Shown here piece by piece: positions 34,304 through 42,855 of a DNA stretch of 64,000 nucleotides. The notes under the pieces were generated by a model. The model made no database searches. It was not told the DNA's origin and saw only the letters and a program-made list of their open reading frames with translations. How positions within the stretch are numbered: the stretch's first letter is position 1; every line of letters begins with the position of its first letter. Both the position numbers and the translations under genes were made by a program. The DNA is from Kitasatospora aureofaciens (lineage in GTDB: Bacteria > Actinomycetota > Actinomycetes > Streptomycetales > Streptomycetaceae): NCBI GenBank assembly GCA_000720845.1, contig JODU01000020.1:62001-126000 (forward strand), in the 5' to 3' direction.

Positions 34304-35457
34304 CGGGTGCTCACCTCGTATCGGGCGTGCTCGGTGCGCGGCGCCCAGGGCGCGCCCAGTTCGGAGTAGAGGCTGAGGGTGTCGGCGGCGGCGGCCACGA
34401 GGCCCTCGATGCCGGGGACCACACGGCGTCGCTCGCCGGGGACCCGGTGCCAGGCGGCGTCGGGCAGCGGCTCCGGGTCGGGGGCCCGGCGGATCGCCTC
34501 GACGACCCGCATGAAGGCGCCCGTCTCCTCCGGCGGCACCAGCAGCGGTGCGCCGGTGGTGAGGTGGTCGACCAGGTTCTCCAGCAGGTCGGTGCGGTCG
34601 TGGTGGAACTCCTCGGGGCCGTGGCCGCCGCGCTGGAGCAGGACGCGGTCCTGCTTGTACCAGAAGGTGACGCGTCCGCTGGAGCCGTGCACCAGGACGT
34701 ACGGCTCGTCGGCGTGCTCGGCGCACAGGGTCGCGGCGACGGTGACGCGGTGTCCGCGCGCGGTGCCGATCCGCACGCAGGAGGTGTCGTCGGCCTCGAT
34801 GTCGTTGGCGTGGCTCAGCTCGGTCTCGATGCCGGTGACGTCCTCGGCGCGGGCGGTGCCGCCGAGCGCGAGGGCGGTGGCGACGGCGTGCGCCAGCGGG
34901 TTGGTCAGCGCGCCGTCGATCACGTCGGCGCCGTTCAGCCGCCGCTTGCCCGACCAGGGCGCCCGGCGGAAGTAGGCCTCGTCGCGCACCCATGCCCCGG
35001 CCCCGCCGACACCCACGACCTCGCCGATCGCGCCCCGGGCGACCAGCTCGCGGATGGCCGGTACGGCGTGCGAGCCCAGCGACTGGAACCCGACCTGGCA
35101 GGCGACGCCCGCCTCGGCGACCCCGTCGGCCATCCGCCTGAACTCGGCGTACGACGGTGCCGGGGGCTTTTCGAGGAGCAGGTGCACGCCTCGGCGGGCG
35201 GCGGTCAGGGCGAGGTCGGTGTGGGTGGGGATCGGCGTGCAGATGACGGCGATCCGGGCGCCGGTGGAGTCGAGCAGGGCGCCGAAGTCGGCGGACTGCT
35301 CGGGGAGTTCTCCCCCGGCCTCCTGTTCGGTCAGCGGGGTCAGCTCGCAGATGCCGGCCAGCCGGACCAGTCCCGCCCGCTCCAGGCGGCGGATGTTCGC
35401 GACGTGCCAGCGGCCGTGGCCGCGGGCGCCCGCGAGGACGACGGGAACCGGGCTCAT
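34300..35457 (-). CDS. Gfo/Idh/MocA-family oxidoreductase
   Basis: A 385-residue NAD(P)-dependent sugar dehydrogenase. N-terminal Rossmann domain with a variant dinucleotide loop VVLAGARGHGRWHVANIRR (about 6-24), IAVICTPIPTHTDLA near 70, the EKPPAPS motif (lysine about 98) typical of the family, and the C-terminal alpha/beta domain with DVIDGALTNPLAHAV near 180 where the histidine acts. Coupled by ATGA overlaps to the permease and DUF6807 genes. Likely oxidises or epimerises the imported sugar. Confidence 0.88.
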   Translation of the reverse strand: MSPVPVVLAGARGHGRWHVANIRRLERAGLVRLAGICELTPLTEQEAGGELPEQSADFGALLDSTGARIAVICTPIPTHTDLALTAARRGVHLLLEKPPAPSYAEFRRMADGVAEAGVACQVGFQSLGSHAVPAIRELVARGAIGEVVGVGGAGAWVRDEAYFRRAPWSGKRRLNGADVIDGALTNPLAHAVATALALGGTARAEDVTGIETELSHANDIEADDTSCVRIGTARGHRVTVAATLCAEHADEPYVLVHGSSGRVTFWYKQDRVLLQRGGHGPEEFHHDRTDLLENLVDHLTTGAPLLVPPEETGAFMRVVEAIRRAPDPEPLPDAAWHRVPGERRRVVPGIEGLVAAAADTLSLYSELGAPWAPRTEHARYEVSTR

Positions 35458-36350
35458 CCCTTCACCGCCCCCGCGCTGAAGCCGGTGATCAGCCACTTCT
35501 GGATGAAGGCGAAGACGATCACGACGGGGACGGCGGCGACGATGCCCCCGGCGGCGAGTGCGCCGAGGTCGACGCTGTCCGCGCTCATCAGGGAGTTGAG
35601 GCCGACCGGGATGGTCTGCTTCTGCTGGTTGTTGAGGAACATCAGGGCGAACAGGAAGTGGTTCCAGGAGTGCACGAAGGCGAAGGAACCCACCGCGATC
35701 AGGCCCGGCCGCAGCAGCGGCAGTACGACGATCCGGAAGGCCCGGAACCGGCCGCAGCCGTCGACCCAGGCGGCCTCCTCCAGGGAGTACGGCACGTTCT
35801 TGATGAAGTTGCTGATCAGGATGATCGACAGCGGCAGCTGGAAGACCGTCTCGGCGATGATGACGCTGCCCAGTGAGTTGATCATCTGGAGCCCTGCGAA
35901 GATCTCGAACAGCGGCACCAGGAGCAGCGCGCCCGGCACGAACTGGGAGCAGAGCAGGGCGAGCATGAAGACCCGCTTGATCTTGAAGTCGAACCGGGCG
36001 AGGGCGTAGCCGCCGGCCAGCGCGACGAGCGTGGTCATCACCAGGGTCGCGAGCCCGACGTACACGCTGTTGGTGAAGTAGGTGCCGAAGCCGCGGTCGG
36101 TCCACACCTTCTCGAAGTGCTCGGTGGTCATCGGCCAGGGCACGAGTGAGGTCGAGCCGGCCGGGCGCACCGCGAAGAGCAGGATCCAGTAGAACGGGAT
36201 CAGCGTGAAGACCAGGTAGATCCCGAGCGGCAGGTAGATCTGCCAGCGGGGCACCTCGTCCCAGGCGGGGCGCTTCCTGCCGGGCCGCGGCGGTGCGGGG
36301 GCGACCGGCGCGGGGGCGGGGGCGGCCGCGGTGGCCTCCTTGGTGATCAT
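35454..36350 (-). CDS. CUT1 sugar ABC permease (MalG type)
   Basis: A 298-residue inner-membrane permease with six transmembrane segments after a proline-rich cytoplasmic N-terminus (PAPAPVAPAPPRPGRK). The EAA loop EEAAWVDGCGRFRAFRIVVLP (about 205-225; core EAAWVDGCG) contacts the ATPase. Second permease of the transporter; overlaps both neighbours by 4 bases. Confidence 0.93.
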   Translation of the reverse strand: MITKEATAAAPAPAPVAPAPPRPGRKRPAWDEVPRWQIYLPLGIYLVFTLIPFYWILLFAVRPAGSTSLVPWPMTTEHFEKVWTDRGFGTYFTNSVYVGLATLVMTTLVALAGGYALARFDFKIKRVFMLALLCSQFVPGALLLVPLFEIFAGLQMINSLGSVIIAETVFQLPLSIILISNFIKNVPYSLEEAAWVDGCGRFRAFRIVVLPLLRPGLIAVGSFAFVHSWNHFLFALMFLNNQQKQTIPVGLNSLMSADSVDLGALAAGGIVAAVPVVIVFAFIQKWLITGFSAGAVKG

Positions 36351-37282
36351 TTGTTGTCGCCTCCGAACTTGCTCAGCCGCAGGTAGACGATCGAGCAGAA
36401 GAGCAGGATCACGAACGCGACCGTGGTGAGGGCCGACGCGTAGCCGAAGTCGTGGGCGTCGACGCTGGTGTTGGCGATGTACAGGGGCAACGTCGTGGTC
36501 TCGCCCGCGGGTCCGCCGCCGGTCAGGGTGTAGAGCAGGTCGACGTTGTTGAACTCCCACACCGCGCGCAGCAGCGTGGAGAGGATGATGGCGTCCTTCA
36601 GGTGCGGCAGGGTGATGTGCCAGAACTGCTTGAGCCGGCTCGCCCCGTCGACCTCGGCGGCCTCGTACAGGTCCTTCGAGACGGACTGGAGGTCGGCGAG
36701 GATGAGGATCGCGAAGAAGGGCACGCCGCGCCAGAGGTCGGCGACCACCGCCGCGGAGAAGACGGTCGAGGTGTCGGAGAGCCAGCTGGTGCCGTACGAG
36801 CCGATGCCCATGTCCGCGAGGTAACGGGTGACGCCGGTCTGGGAGTTGTAGAGCAGCACCCAGATGGCGGAGGTCAGCACGCCGGAGACGGCCCACGGGG
36901 AGAAGACCAGGGCCCGCCCGACGCCCCGGCCGACGAAGGTCTGGTTGACGATGAGGGCCAGCGCGAGACCGAACAGCAGCTGCAGTCCGACCTCGACGAA
37001 GACCCACTTGGCGCTGAAGACGAGGGTGTCCCAGAACACCGGGTCGTCGGTGAAGATCTTGACGAAGTTGTCGAAGCCCGCGAAGCCGTTCCGCCACGGC
37101 TTGGTGGGGTTGTACTCCTGAAGGCTGTAGTAGAAGACGCTGATGACCGGGTAGGCGATGAAGCCCAGCATCAGCAGGGCGGCCGGTCCGATCAGCAGGT
37201 ACGGGAGCCTGCGCGGCGTGGCCGAGGCACGGCGCCGCCGGGGTGGCGCGGGCGGTTTCGCCACGGCTGCGGCTTGGGCCAT
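36347..37282 (-). CDS. CUT1 sugar ABC permease (MalF type)
   Basis: A 311-residue permease: basic N-terminus (PPRRRRASATPRR), six transmembrane helices, and the EAA motif YEAAEVDGASRLKQFWHITLP (core EAAEVDGAS, about 208-216). ATG at 37282 follows GGAGAA. It opens the permease-to-lipoprotein segment and lies 107 bases downstream of the dehydratase gene, a gap that contains a LacI-type operator. Confidence 0.93.
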   Translation of the reverse strand: MAQAAAVAKPPAPPRRRRASATPRRLPYLLIGPAALLMLGFIAYPVISVFYYSLQEYNPTKPWRNGFAGFDNFVKIFTDDPVFWDTLVFSAKWVFVEVGLQLLFGLALALIVNQTFVGRGVGRALVFSPWAVSGVLTSAIWVLLYNSQTGVTRYLADMGIGSYGTSWLSDTSTVFSAAVVADLWRGVPFFAILILADLQSVSKDLYEAAEVDGASRLKQFWHITLPHLKDAIILSTLLRAVWEFNNVDLLYTLTGGGPAGETTTLPLYIANTSVDAHDFGYASALTTVAFVILLFCSIVYLRLSKFGGDNK

Positions 37283-37337
37283 GACAGTTCTCCGTTCTAG
37301 TACGTCTACGTCGTGCGGGGCGTTCGCGGAGCTGATA

Positions 37338-37349
37338 GGAAGCGCTTTC
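37338..37349. promoter_or_regulatory. LacI-family-type operator GGAAGCGCTTTC
   Basis: Centred on the palindrome AAGCGCTT with one mismatch in the outer GGA/TTC arms, this matches the classic operator core of LacI/GalR-family sugar regulators. It lies 56 bases upstream of the first permease gene. No LacI-family gene is in the window. A CCCGCC-GTC-GGCGGG hairpin (37374-37388) lies immediately beyond the dehydratase stop. Confidence 0.65.
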
Positions 37350-37389
37350 TCGATGGGTACGGGAGTGCCGGGTCCCGCCGTCGGCGGGT

Positions 37390-39129
37390 TCAGCCGGCGT
37401 AGGGGTCGCGCACCGTGCCCGGGCGGGCCAGGAACTCGAAGTCGCAGCCGGTGTCGGCCTGGGTGATCTGATCGTTGTAGAGCGCGCCGTAGCCCCGTTC
37501 GTAGCGGGCGGGCGGTGGTGTCCAGGCGGCCCTGCGGCGCTCCAGCTCCTCGTCGTCCACGTTGAGCCGGAGGGAGCGCGCCTCGACGTCGAGGGTGATG
37601 GAGTCCCCGGTGCGCACCAGGGCGAGCGGGCCGCCGACGTACGACTCGGGGGCCACGTGCAGCACGCACGCGCCGTAACTCGTGCCGCTCATCCGCGCGT
37701 CGGAGATCCGGACCATGTCCCGCACGCCCTGCTTGAGCAGGTGGTCGGGGATGGGCAGCATCCCGTACTCCGGCATGCCCGGGCCGCCCTTGGGTCCGGC
37801 GTTGCGGAGCACCAGCACGCTGTCGGCGGTGATGCCCAGGTCCGGGTCGTTGATGGTGCGCTGCATGGTCCTGTAGTCGTCGAAGACGACGGCGGGGCCG
37901 GTGTGCTTGAGCAGGTGCGGCTCGGCGGCGATGTGCTTGATGACGGCGCCGTCCGGGCAGAGGTTGCCGCGCAGGACGGCGACCCCGCCCTCGGCCGCGA
38001 CGGGGTTGTCGCGGGTCCTGATGACGTCGTCGTGGTGGACGAGGGCGCCCTCCAGCTGCTCGCGCAGGGTGTCGTGCGCGACCGTGGGGCGGTCCAGGTG
38101 GAGCAGGTCGGTGATGCGGGAGAGGAAGCCGGGCAGGCCGCCGGCGAAGTGGAAGTCCTCCATCAGGTACGTCTGTCCGCCGGGGCGGACGTTGGCCAGG
38201 ACCGGGACGGTGCGGGCGATGCGGTCGAAGTCGTCGAGCGTGAGGGTGACGCCCGCGCGGCCCGCCATGGCGATCAGGTGGATCACGGCGTTGGTGGAGC
38301 CGCCGAGGCCGAGCACGGTGGTGACCGCGTCCTCGAACGCGTCGGCGGTGAGGATGTCGCTCAGCCTGCGGTCCCGGTGGACCAGTTCGACGATCCGCAG
38401 CCCGGCCGCGGCGGCCATCCGGTCGTGCCCGGAGTCGACGGCCGGGATGCTGGAGGCACCCGGGACGGTGACGCCGAGCGCCTCGGCCGCGGCGGTCAGC
38501 GTGGAGGCGGTGCCCATGGTCATGCAGTGGCCCGGCGAACGGGCCAGGCCGCTCTCCAGTTCCTGCATCTCGCAGTCGCCGATGAGGCCGGCCCGCTTGT
38601 CGTCCCAGTACTTCCACATGTCGGTGCCGGAGCCGAGGGTCTCGCCGCGCCAGTGCCCGGGGAGCATCGGCCCGGCGGGGACGAACACCGCGGGCAGGTC
38701 CACCGTGGCGGCGCCCATGAGCAGGGCGGGCGTGGACTTGTCGCAGCCGCCCATCAGCACGGCGCCGTCGACCGGGTAGGAGCGCAGCAGCTCCTCGGTC
38801 TCCATGGCGAGGAGGTTGCGGTAGAGCATCGGGGTCGGCTTCTGGAAGGTCTCGCTGAGCGTGGAGACCGGGAACTCCAGCGGGAACCCGCCCGCCTGCC
38901 ACACTCCCCGCTTGACCGCCTGGGCGCGGTCGCGCAGGTGGACGTGGCAGGGGTTGATGTCGGACCAGGTGTTGAGGATCGCGATGACGGGCTTGCCCAG
39001 GTGCTCCTCGGGCAGGTAGCCGAGCTGGCGGGTGCGGGCGCGGTGGCTGAAGGAGCGCAGGCCGTCGGTGCCGTACCACTGGTGGCTGCGGAGCTGTTCC
39101 GGCGACTTCCGGCCGGTCGGGGCCGTCAT
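37390..39129 (-). CDS. IlvD/Edd-family sugar-acid dehydratase (pentonate dehydratase-like)
   Basis: A 579-residue Fe-S dehydratase. Cluster ligands appear in WSDINPCHVHLRDR (Cys about 61) and LMGGCDKSTPALLMGA (Cys about 128), with a third in IGDCEMQELESG (about 200). Length and motifs follow the L-arabinonate/D-xylonate dehydratase branch rather than biosynthetic IlvD. It would produce a 2-keto-3-deoxy sugar acid. Overlaps the DapA-family gene by 4 bases, a pairing seen in oxidative pentose pathways. Which aldonate is used is not determined. Confidence 0.87.
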   Translation of the reverse strand: MTAPTGRKSPEQLRSHQWYGTDGLRSFSHRARTRQLGYLPEEHLGKPVIAILNTWSDINPCHVHLRDRAQAVKRGVWQAGGFPLEFPVSTLSETFQKPTPMLYRNLLAMETEELLRSYPVDGAVLMGGCDKSTPALLMGAATVDLPAVFVPAGPMLPGHWRGETLGSGTDMWKYWDDKRAGLIGDCEMQELESGLARSPGHCMTMGTASTLTAAAEALGVTVPGASSIPAVDSGHDRMAAAAGLRIVELVHRDRRLSDILTADAFEDAVTTVLGLGGSTNAVIHLIAMAGRAGVTLTLDDFDRIARTVPVLANVRPGGQTYLMEDFHFAGGLPGFLSRITDLLHLDRPTVAHDTLREQLEGALVHHDDVIRTRDNPVAAEGGVAVLRGNLCPDGAVIKHIAAEPHLLKHTGPAVVFDDYRTMQRTINDPDLGITADSVLVLRNAGPKGGPGMPEYGMLPIPDHLLKQGVRDMVRISDARMSGTSYGACVLHVAPESYVGGPLALVRTGDSITLDVEARSLRLNVDDEELERRRAAWTPPPARYERGYGALYNDQITQADTGCDFEFLARPGTVRDPYAG

Positions 39130-40034
39130 ATCGACCACCCCGCGGCGATGGCGGCCACCTCGGCCCGCTCGCCCTCGGGCAGCGGCTTGCTCGGCGGGCG
39201 CACCTCCCGGCGGCACAGGCCCAGCGAGGCGAGGGCCTCCTTGACGACGGTGACGTTGTTGGCGGAGCCGTTGGCGGCGCGCAGTTCCTCGAAGCGGCGG
39301 ATCTGCTCCCAGACCTTCATGGCGGCCGGGTAGTCGCCGGACCGGAGCGCTTCGATCATGTTCAGCGAGACGGCCGGGGCGACGTTCACCAGGCCCGAGG
39401 TGAAGCCGGTGGCTCCCGCGCTGAAGTACGAGGGCGCGTACGGCTCGGCGAGCCCGGCGACCCAGACGAAGCGGTCGAGGCCCGCGTCGCGGGCGAACGC
39501 GGCGAACTTGGAGGCGTCCGGCACGGCGTACTTCACGCCGATGACGTTGGGGCAGGTGTCGGCGAGGTCGGCGAGGCGGGCGCCGGTGAGCTGGGCGTTG
39601 CGGATGTAGGGCACGACGCCCAGTTCGGGCACGGCCTCGGCGATGGCGCGGTGGTAGTCGACCCAGCCGCCCTGGGAGACGTAGGGGTGGACGGGCTGGT
39701 GCACCATCACCATGGAGGCGCCCAGGTCGCGGGCGTGCCGTGCGGAGGCGACCGCGGTCGGCACGTCGTGGCCGACGCCGACCAGGATGTCGGCGCGCTC
39801 GCCGGCCTCCTCGATCGTCAGCTCGGTGACCAGGCGCCGCTCGGCCGGGTCGAGGGCGTAGAACTCGCCGGTGTTGCCGTTGGGGGTGAGGGTCGTGATG
39901 CCACCGTCGAGGAGACGACGCAGCAGGGCCCGGTAGGCGGCGGGGTCGACGGTGCCGTCCTCGGCGAACGGGGTCACCGGGATCGCCACCACGTCGGCCA
40001 GGGCCGCCCGCTGGGTCTCGAACGTCGCTGTCAT
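39126..40034 (-). CDS. DapA-family 2-keto-3-deoxy-sugar-acid dehydratase/aldolase
   Basis: A 302-residue class I TIM barrel. IPVTPFAEDGTVD near 18, LTPNGNTGEFYALDPAER near 49-66, VPYIRNAQ with the active-site tyrosine (about 143) and VIGVKYAVPD with the Schiff-base lysine (about 168). Variation from true DapA and the adjacent pentonate dehydratase suggest 2-keto-3-deoxypentonate dehydration to alpha-ketoglutarate semialdehyde or aldol cleavage to pyruvate. ATGA overlap with the neighbours on both sides. Confidence 0.83.
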   Translation of the reverse strand: MTATFETQRAALADVVAIPVTPFAEDGTVDPAAYRALLRRLLDGGITTLTPNGNTGEFYALDPAERRLVTELTIEEAGERADILVGVGHDVPTAVASARHARDLGASMVMVHQPVHPYVSQGGWVDYHRAIAEAVPELGVVPYIRNAQLTGARLADLADTCPNVIGVKYAVPDASKFAAFARDAGLDRFVWVAGLAEPYAPSYFSAGATGFTSGLVNVAPAVSLNMIEALRSGDYPAAMKVWEQIRRFEELRAANGSANNVTVVKEALASLGLCRREVRPPSKPLPEGERAEVAAIAAGWSI

Positions 40035-40699
40035 GCCTGACCGACCTCTTCCTGGGCCGCGGTCCCCGCTTCGGGGAAGGCCCGCTCGACGAACGACGCG
40101 ATGTGCGCGTGCAGGGCGCGGGCCGCGCCGTCCGCGTCACCGGCGAGGGCGAGGGCGAGGATCTCCTGGTGCTCGCCGGCCTCCCGCTCCCAGGAGGGGT
40201 CGGCTGCCCAGGCGACCGCGGAGACGAGGGCCGCCTGGTCGCGGACCTCGTCGAGCATCCGGCCGAGCAGCGGGTTGCCGCAGGGCAGGTACAGGGCGCG
40301 GTGGAACTCGCGGTTGGCCAGCGACCGTTCGGCGGTGTCCGTGGCCCGGTCGGCCTGGGTGAGCGCGTCCCGGGCGGCGTCCAGGGAGGCACCGCGGCGC
40401 ACGGCGCGCTTGAGCGCCTCGGGCTCGAGGAGCAGCCGGACGTCGTAGACCTCGCGCGCCATGTCCGCGTCCACCATGCGCACGGTGACGCCCTTGTACT
40501 GGCTCATCACGACCAGTCCGGTACCGGCCAGCGTCTTGAGCGCCTCGCGCACCGGTGTCTTGGACACCCCGAACTGTGCGGCGAGGTCGGTCTCGACCAA
40601 GGCCTGGCCGGGCGTCAACCGGCCGGTGAGGATGCGGCGTTTGATCTCCTCCAGCACGTACTGCGTGCGGGAGGGGATCGGCGTGGGCACAGAGGTCAT
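40031..40699 (-). CDS. GntR/FadR-family transcriptional regulator
   Basis: A 222-residue repressor-type protein. The winged helix lies at about 12-75 (YVLEEIKRRILTGRL, FGVSKTPVREALKTLAGTG); the all-helical FCD ligand domain follows, with metal/ligand histidines in ANREFHRALY and GEHQEIL near 125-180. First gene of the pectin/sugar-acid operon and coupled to the DapA-family gene, so it most likely senses a sugar acid and controls the palindromic sites just upstream. Confidence 0.9.
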   Translation of the reverse strand: MTSVPTPIPSRTQYVLEEIKRRILTGRLTPGQALVETDLAAQFGVSKTPVREALKTLAGTGLVVMSQYKGVTVRMVDADMAREVYDVRLLLEPEALKRAVRRGASLDAARDALTQADRATDTAERSLANREFHRALYLPCGNPLLGRMLDEVRDQAALVSAVAWAADPSWEREAGEHQEILALALAGDADGAARALHAHIASFVERAFPEAGTAAQEEVGQA

Positions 40700-40734
40700 G
40701 CGCGCCTCTCGGAATCTCGCGTCGGATGCGCGGA

Positions 40735-40791
40735 CAGATCTCGGACATCAGATCTCGCGTATCGCGTCTCATATATGACGTACGGAGTACG
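40735..40791 (-). promoter_or_regulatory. Operator cluster upstream of the gntR-led operon
   Basis: Direct repeats CAGATCTCG at 40735-40743 and 40749-40757, the perfect 10-base palindrome TCATATATGA at 40769-40778, and CGTAC-GGA-GTACG at 40779-40791. The AT-rich palindrome stands out in a GC-rich region and is of the size bound by FadR-type GntR proteins. Autoregulation by the adjacent GntR protein is inferred. Confidence 0.6.
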
Positions 40792-40863
40792 ACGCGTTGA
40801 AGGTAAGAGGGGCGCGGGGCCACGTCAATGCTTCTGACAAAGGAAGTTGGGTGAGGCCGGCGT

Positions 40864-41466
40864 TCACCGGTCGGTGCGGCTCCAGCCCGGGTCGCGTCCG
40901 CTCAGCCCCACGGTGCGCTCCAGCAGCGGCGCGTCGGCGGGCACGGCCACGACCGGCCCGAACATGCCCTGGTCCCGCTCGGACTCCTCCGCGGCGGCGG
41001 CGAGCAGCCCGTGCGCCGCCTGGAGCGCGGCCGCGTCGGGGGCGTACTCCTGGCCGGTCGCGCGGGCCAGGTCCCAGCCGTGGATCACCAGCTCGTCGGC
41101 GACGACGGCGCCGGCGACCGCGCCGGGCAGGTCGATGCCGCCGGCCCGGGTCATGCCGGTCCACGCTTCGGGGTCGCGCCACGCCTCGGCGAGTTCCCCG
41201 AGCGCGGCGGCGAGCCGCTCGCGCCAGCCGGGGCCGATGTCCGGCACGGACGCCTCGGGGCTGGTGTCGGTCGTGGCGCCCAGGTCCTTGCGCGCGGCGT
41301 CCCGGAAGGCGACGGCGAGACCGGTCAGGTGGCCGAGCAGGTTGCGCACCGCCAGGTCGGGGCAGGGCGTCGGGTCCGCGAGCCGGTCGTCGCGCACACC
41401 GTCGGCGAGGCGGGTGAGGATCCGGGTCTGCGGTCCCAGGTCGAGGGTGGTGGTCTCGGCGGTCAT
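40864..41466 (-). CDS. TIGR03086/maleylpyruvate isomerase-like DinB-fold protein
   Basis: A 200-residue helical-bundle protein. DPTPCPDLAVRNLLGHLTGL (about 31-50) gives the first metal histidine, and VADELVIHGWDLARATGQEY (about 123-142) the second site (HGWD), the pattern of mycothiol-dependent DinB-like enzymes. Substrate unknown; members include maleylpyruvate isomerase and related mycothiol transferases. ATG 41466 follows GGGAG. Monocistronic. Confidence 0.8.
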   Translation of the reverse strand: MTAETTTLDLGPQTRILTRLADGVRDDRLADPTPCPDLAVRNLLGHLTGLAVAFRDAARKDLGATTDTSPEASVPDIGPGWRERLAAALGELAEAWRDPEAWTGMTRAGGIDLPGAVAGAVVADELVIHGWDLARATGQEYAPDAAALQAAHGLLAAAAEESERDQGMFGPVVAVPADAPLLERTVGLSGRDPGWSRTDR

Positions 41467-41607
41467 CGGCTGCTCCCGAGGATGTGTGTGGCCGGCGCTG
41501 TCGGAGGGTGGACTCATCGCCTCCGCGAAACTCATCGGCCGCCGGGTCCGGTTCCAGGGCATGTGCCCGATGCCCGCGGCCGGGCCTTACGCCCACGCTG
41601 AACAGCT

Positions 41608-42855
41608 ATGACGACGTCAGGAACGAGGAAATCCGCGGGACCGGACGGCCGCTGGCCCGTCGTCCGCGTCGTGCGCGACCGGAACGCGGGCCTGTGTCTC
41701 GCGGGGGTGGTGGTGTCCGGCTTCGGCACCTCGGCGCTGTGGCTGGCGGCGGGCGTGTGGGTGAAGGACCTCACCGGCTCGGACGGGCTGGCGGCGCTGT
41801 GCATGCTCGCGATGTGGGCGCCGACGCTCGTGGGCCCGGCGCTGGGCACCCTGGCGGACCGGGTCCGCCGCAGGCCGCTGCTGATCGCCGCGAGCCTGCT
41901 GATGGCCTGCCTGCTGCTCACGCTCTTCGCCGTGGACTCACCGGACACGCTGTGGCTGCTCTTCGCGGTGCTCTTCGTGTACGGCGCGGCGGGCGTCGTC
42001 CACGACGCGGCCGAGTCGGCGCTCGTCGCCGCCGCCGTCGACCCGGGGCTCCTCGGCGACTTCAACGGGCTGCGGACGACCGCCAACGAAGGCATGAAAC
42101 TGGTGGCGCCACTGGCCGGGGCGGGGCTGTACGCGGTGTACGGCGGACCGGGCGTGGCGCTGCTGGACGCGGTGACGTTCGTGCTGGCCACCGGCGTGTA
42201 CACCGCCCTGCGGGTACGGGAGGCGCCGCCGGAGCGCCCCACGACGCGCTGGCGCCGGCGTACGGCGGAGGGCGCCCGGTACCTGTGGGGGCACCCCGGC
42301 CTGCGCCCGCTCGTCCTCGCGGGCGGCGTCACCATGCTGTGCGCGGGCGTCAACGGCGCCACGGCCTACGCCGTCGTCGACGCCCTCGGGCACTCCCCCG
42401 CGTACGCCGGTGCGCTCTACGCCGTCCAGGGGGCCGGGTCGGTGGTGGTGGGGCTGCTCGCCGGGCCGGCCGTGCGGCGCCTGGGCGGGCGGCGCTTCGC
42501 CGCCGCGGGGATCGCCCTGTTCGCGGTGGCGGTGGCGGTGCGGGCGGCACCGTACGACGCCGTGGCCCTGGCCGGCGGCGCGGCGATCGGCGCGGGGCTG
42601 CCCGCGGTGCTGATCGCCGCGCTGACCGCCGTCCAGCACGAGACGCCGGGGCCGCTGCTCGGCCGGGTCACGGCGACGGCCAACTCCCTGGTCTTCGCGC
42701 CCAACGTGCTCGGACTCGCCGTGGGCGCGGCACTGGTGGAGCTGACCGGCCTGCGCCTGCTGCTGCCGGTCGTGGGGGCGGTGCTGCTGGCCACGGCGCT
42801 GGCACTGGCGCCCGCGCGGAGGCCGACCGGCCGGCGCACGCCGTCAGCCTCGTAG
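41608..42855 (+). CDS. MFS transporter (macrolide-efflux-like)
   Basis: A 415-residue protein with about twelve hydrophobic segments in two halves. The loop 2-3 signature appears as LGTLADRVRRRPLLIAAS (about 88-105) and the second half begins near LRPLVLAGGVTMLCAG. It resembles MFS_3/enterobactin-exporter-type permeases, which export drugs or siderophores. Its 3' end overlaps the convergent VOC gene by 12 bases. Substrate unknown. Confidence 0.86.
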   Translation: MTTSGTRKSAGPDGRWPVVRVVRDRNAGLCLAGVVVSGFGTSALWLAAGVWVKDLTGSDGLAALCMLAMWAPTLVGPALGTLADRVRRRPLLIAASLLMACLLLTLFAVDSPDTLWLLFAVLFVYGAAGVVHDAAESALVAAAVDPGLLGDFNGLRTTANEGMKLVAPLAGAGLYAVYGGPGVALLDAVTFVLATGVYTALRVREAPPERPTTRWRRRTAEGARYLWGHPGLRPLVLAGGVTMLCAGVNGATAYAVVDALGHSPAYAGALYAVQGAGSVVVGLLAGPAVRRLGGRRFAAAGIALFAVAVAVRAAPYDAVALAGGAAIGAGLPAVLIAALTAVQHETPGPLLGRVTATANSLVFAPNVLGLAVGAALVELTGLRLLLPVVGAVLLATALALAPARRPTGRRTPSAS

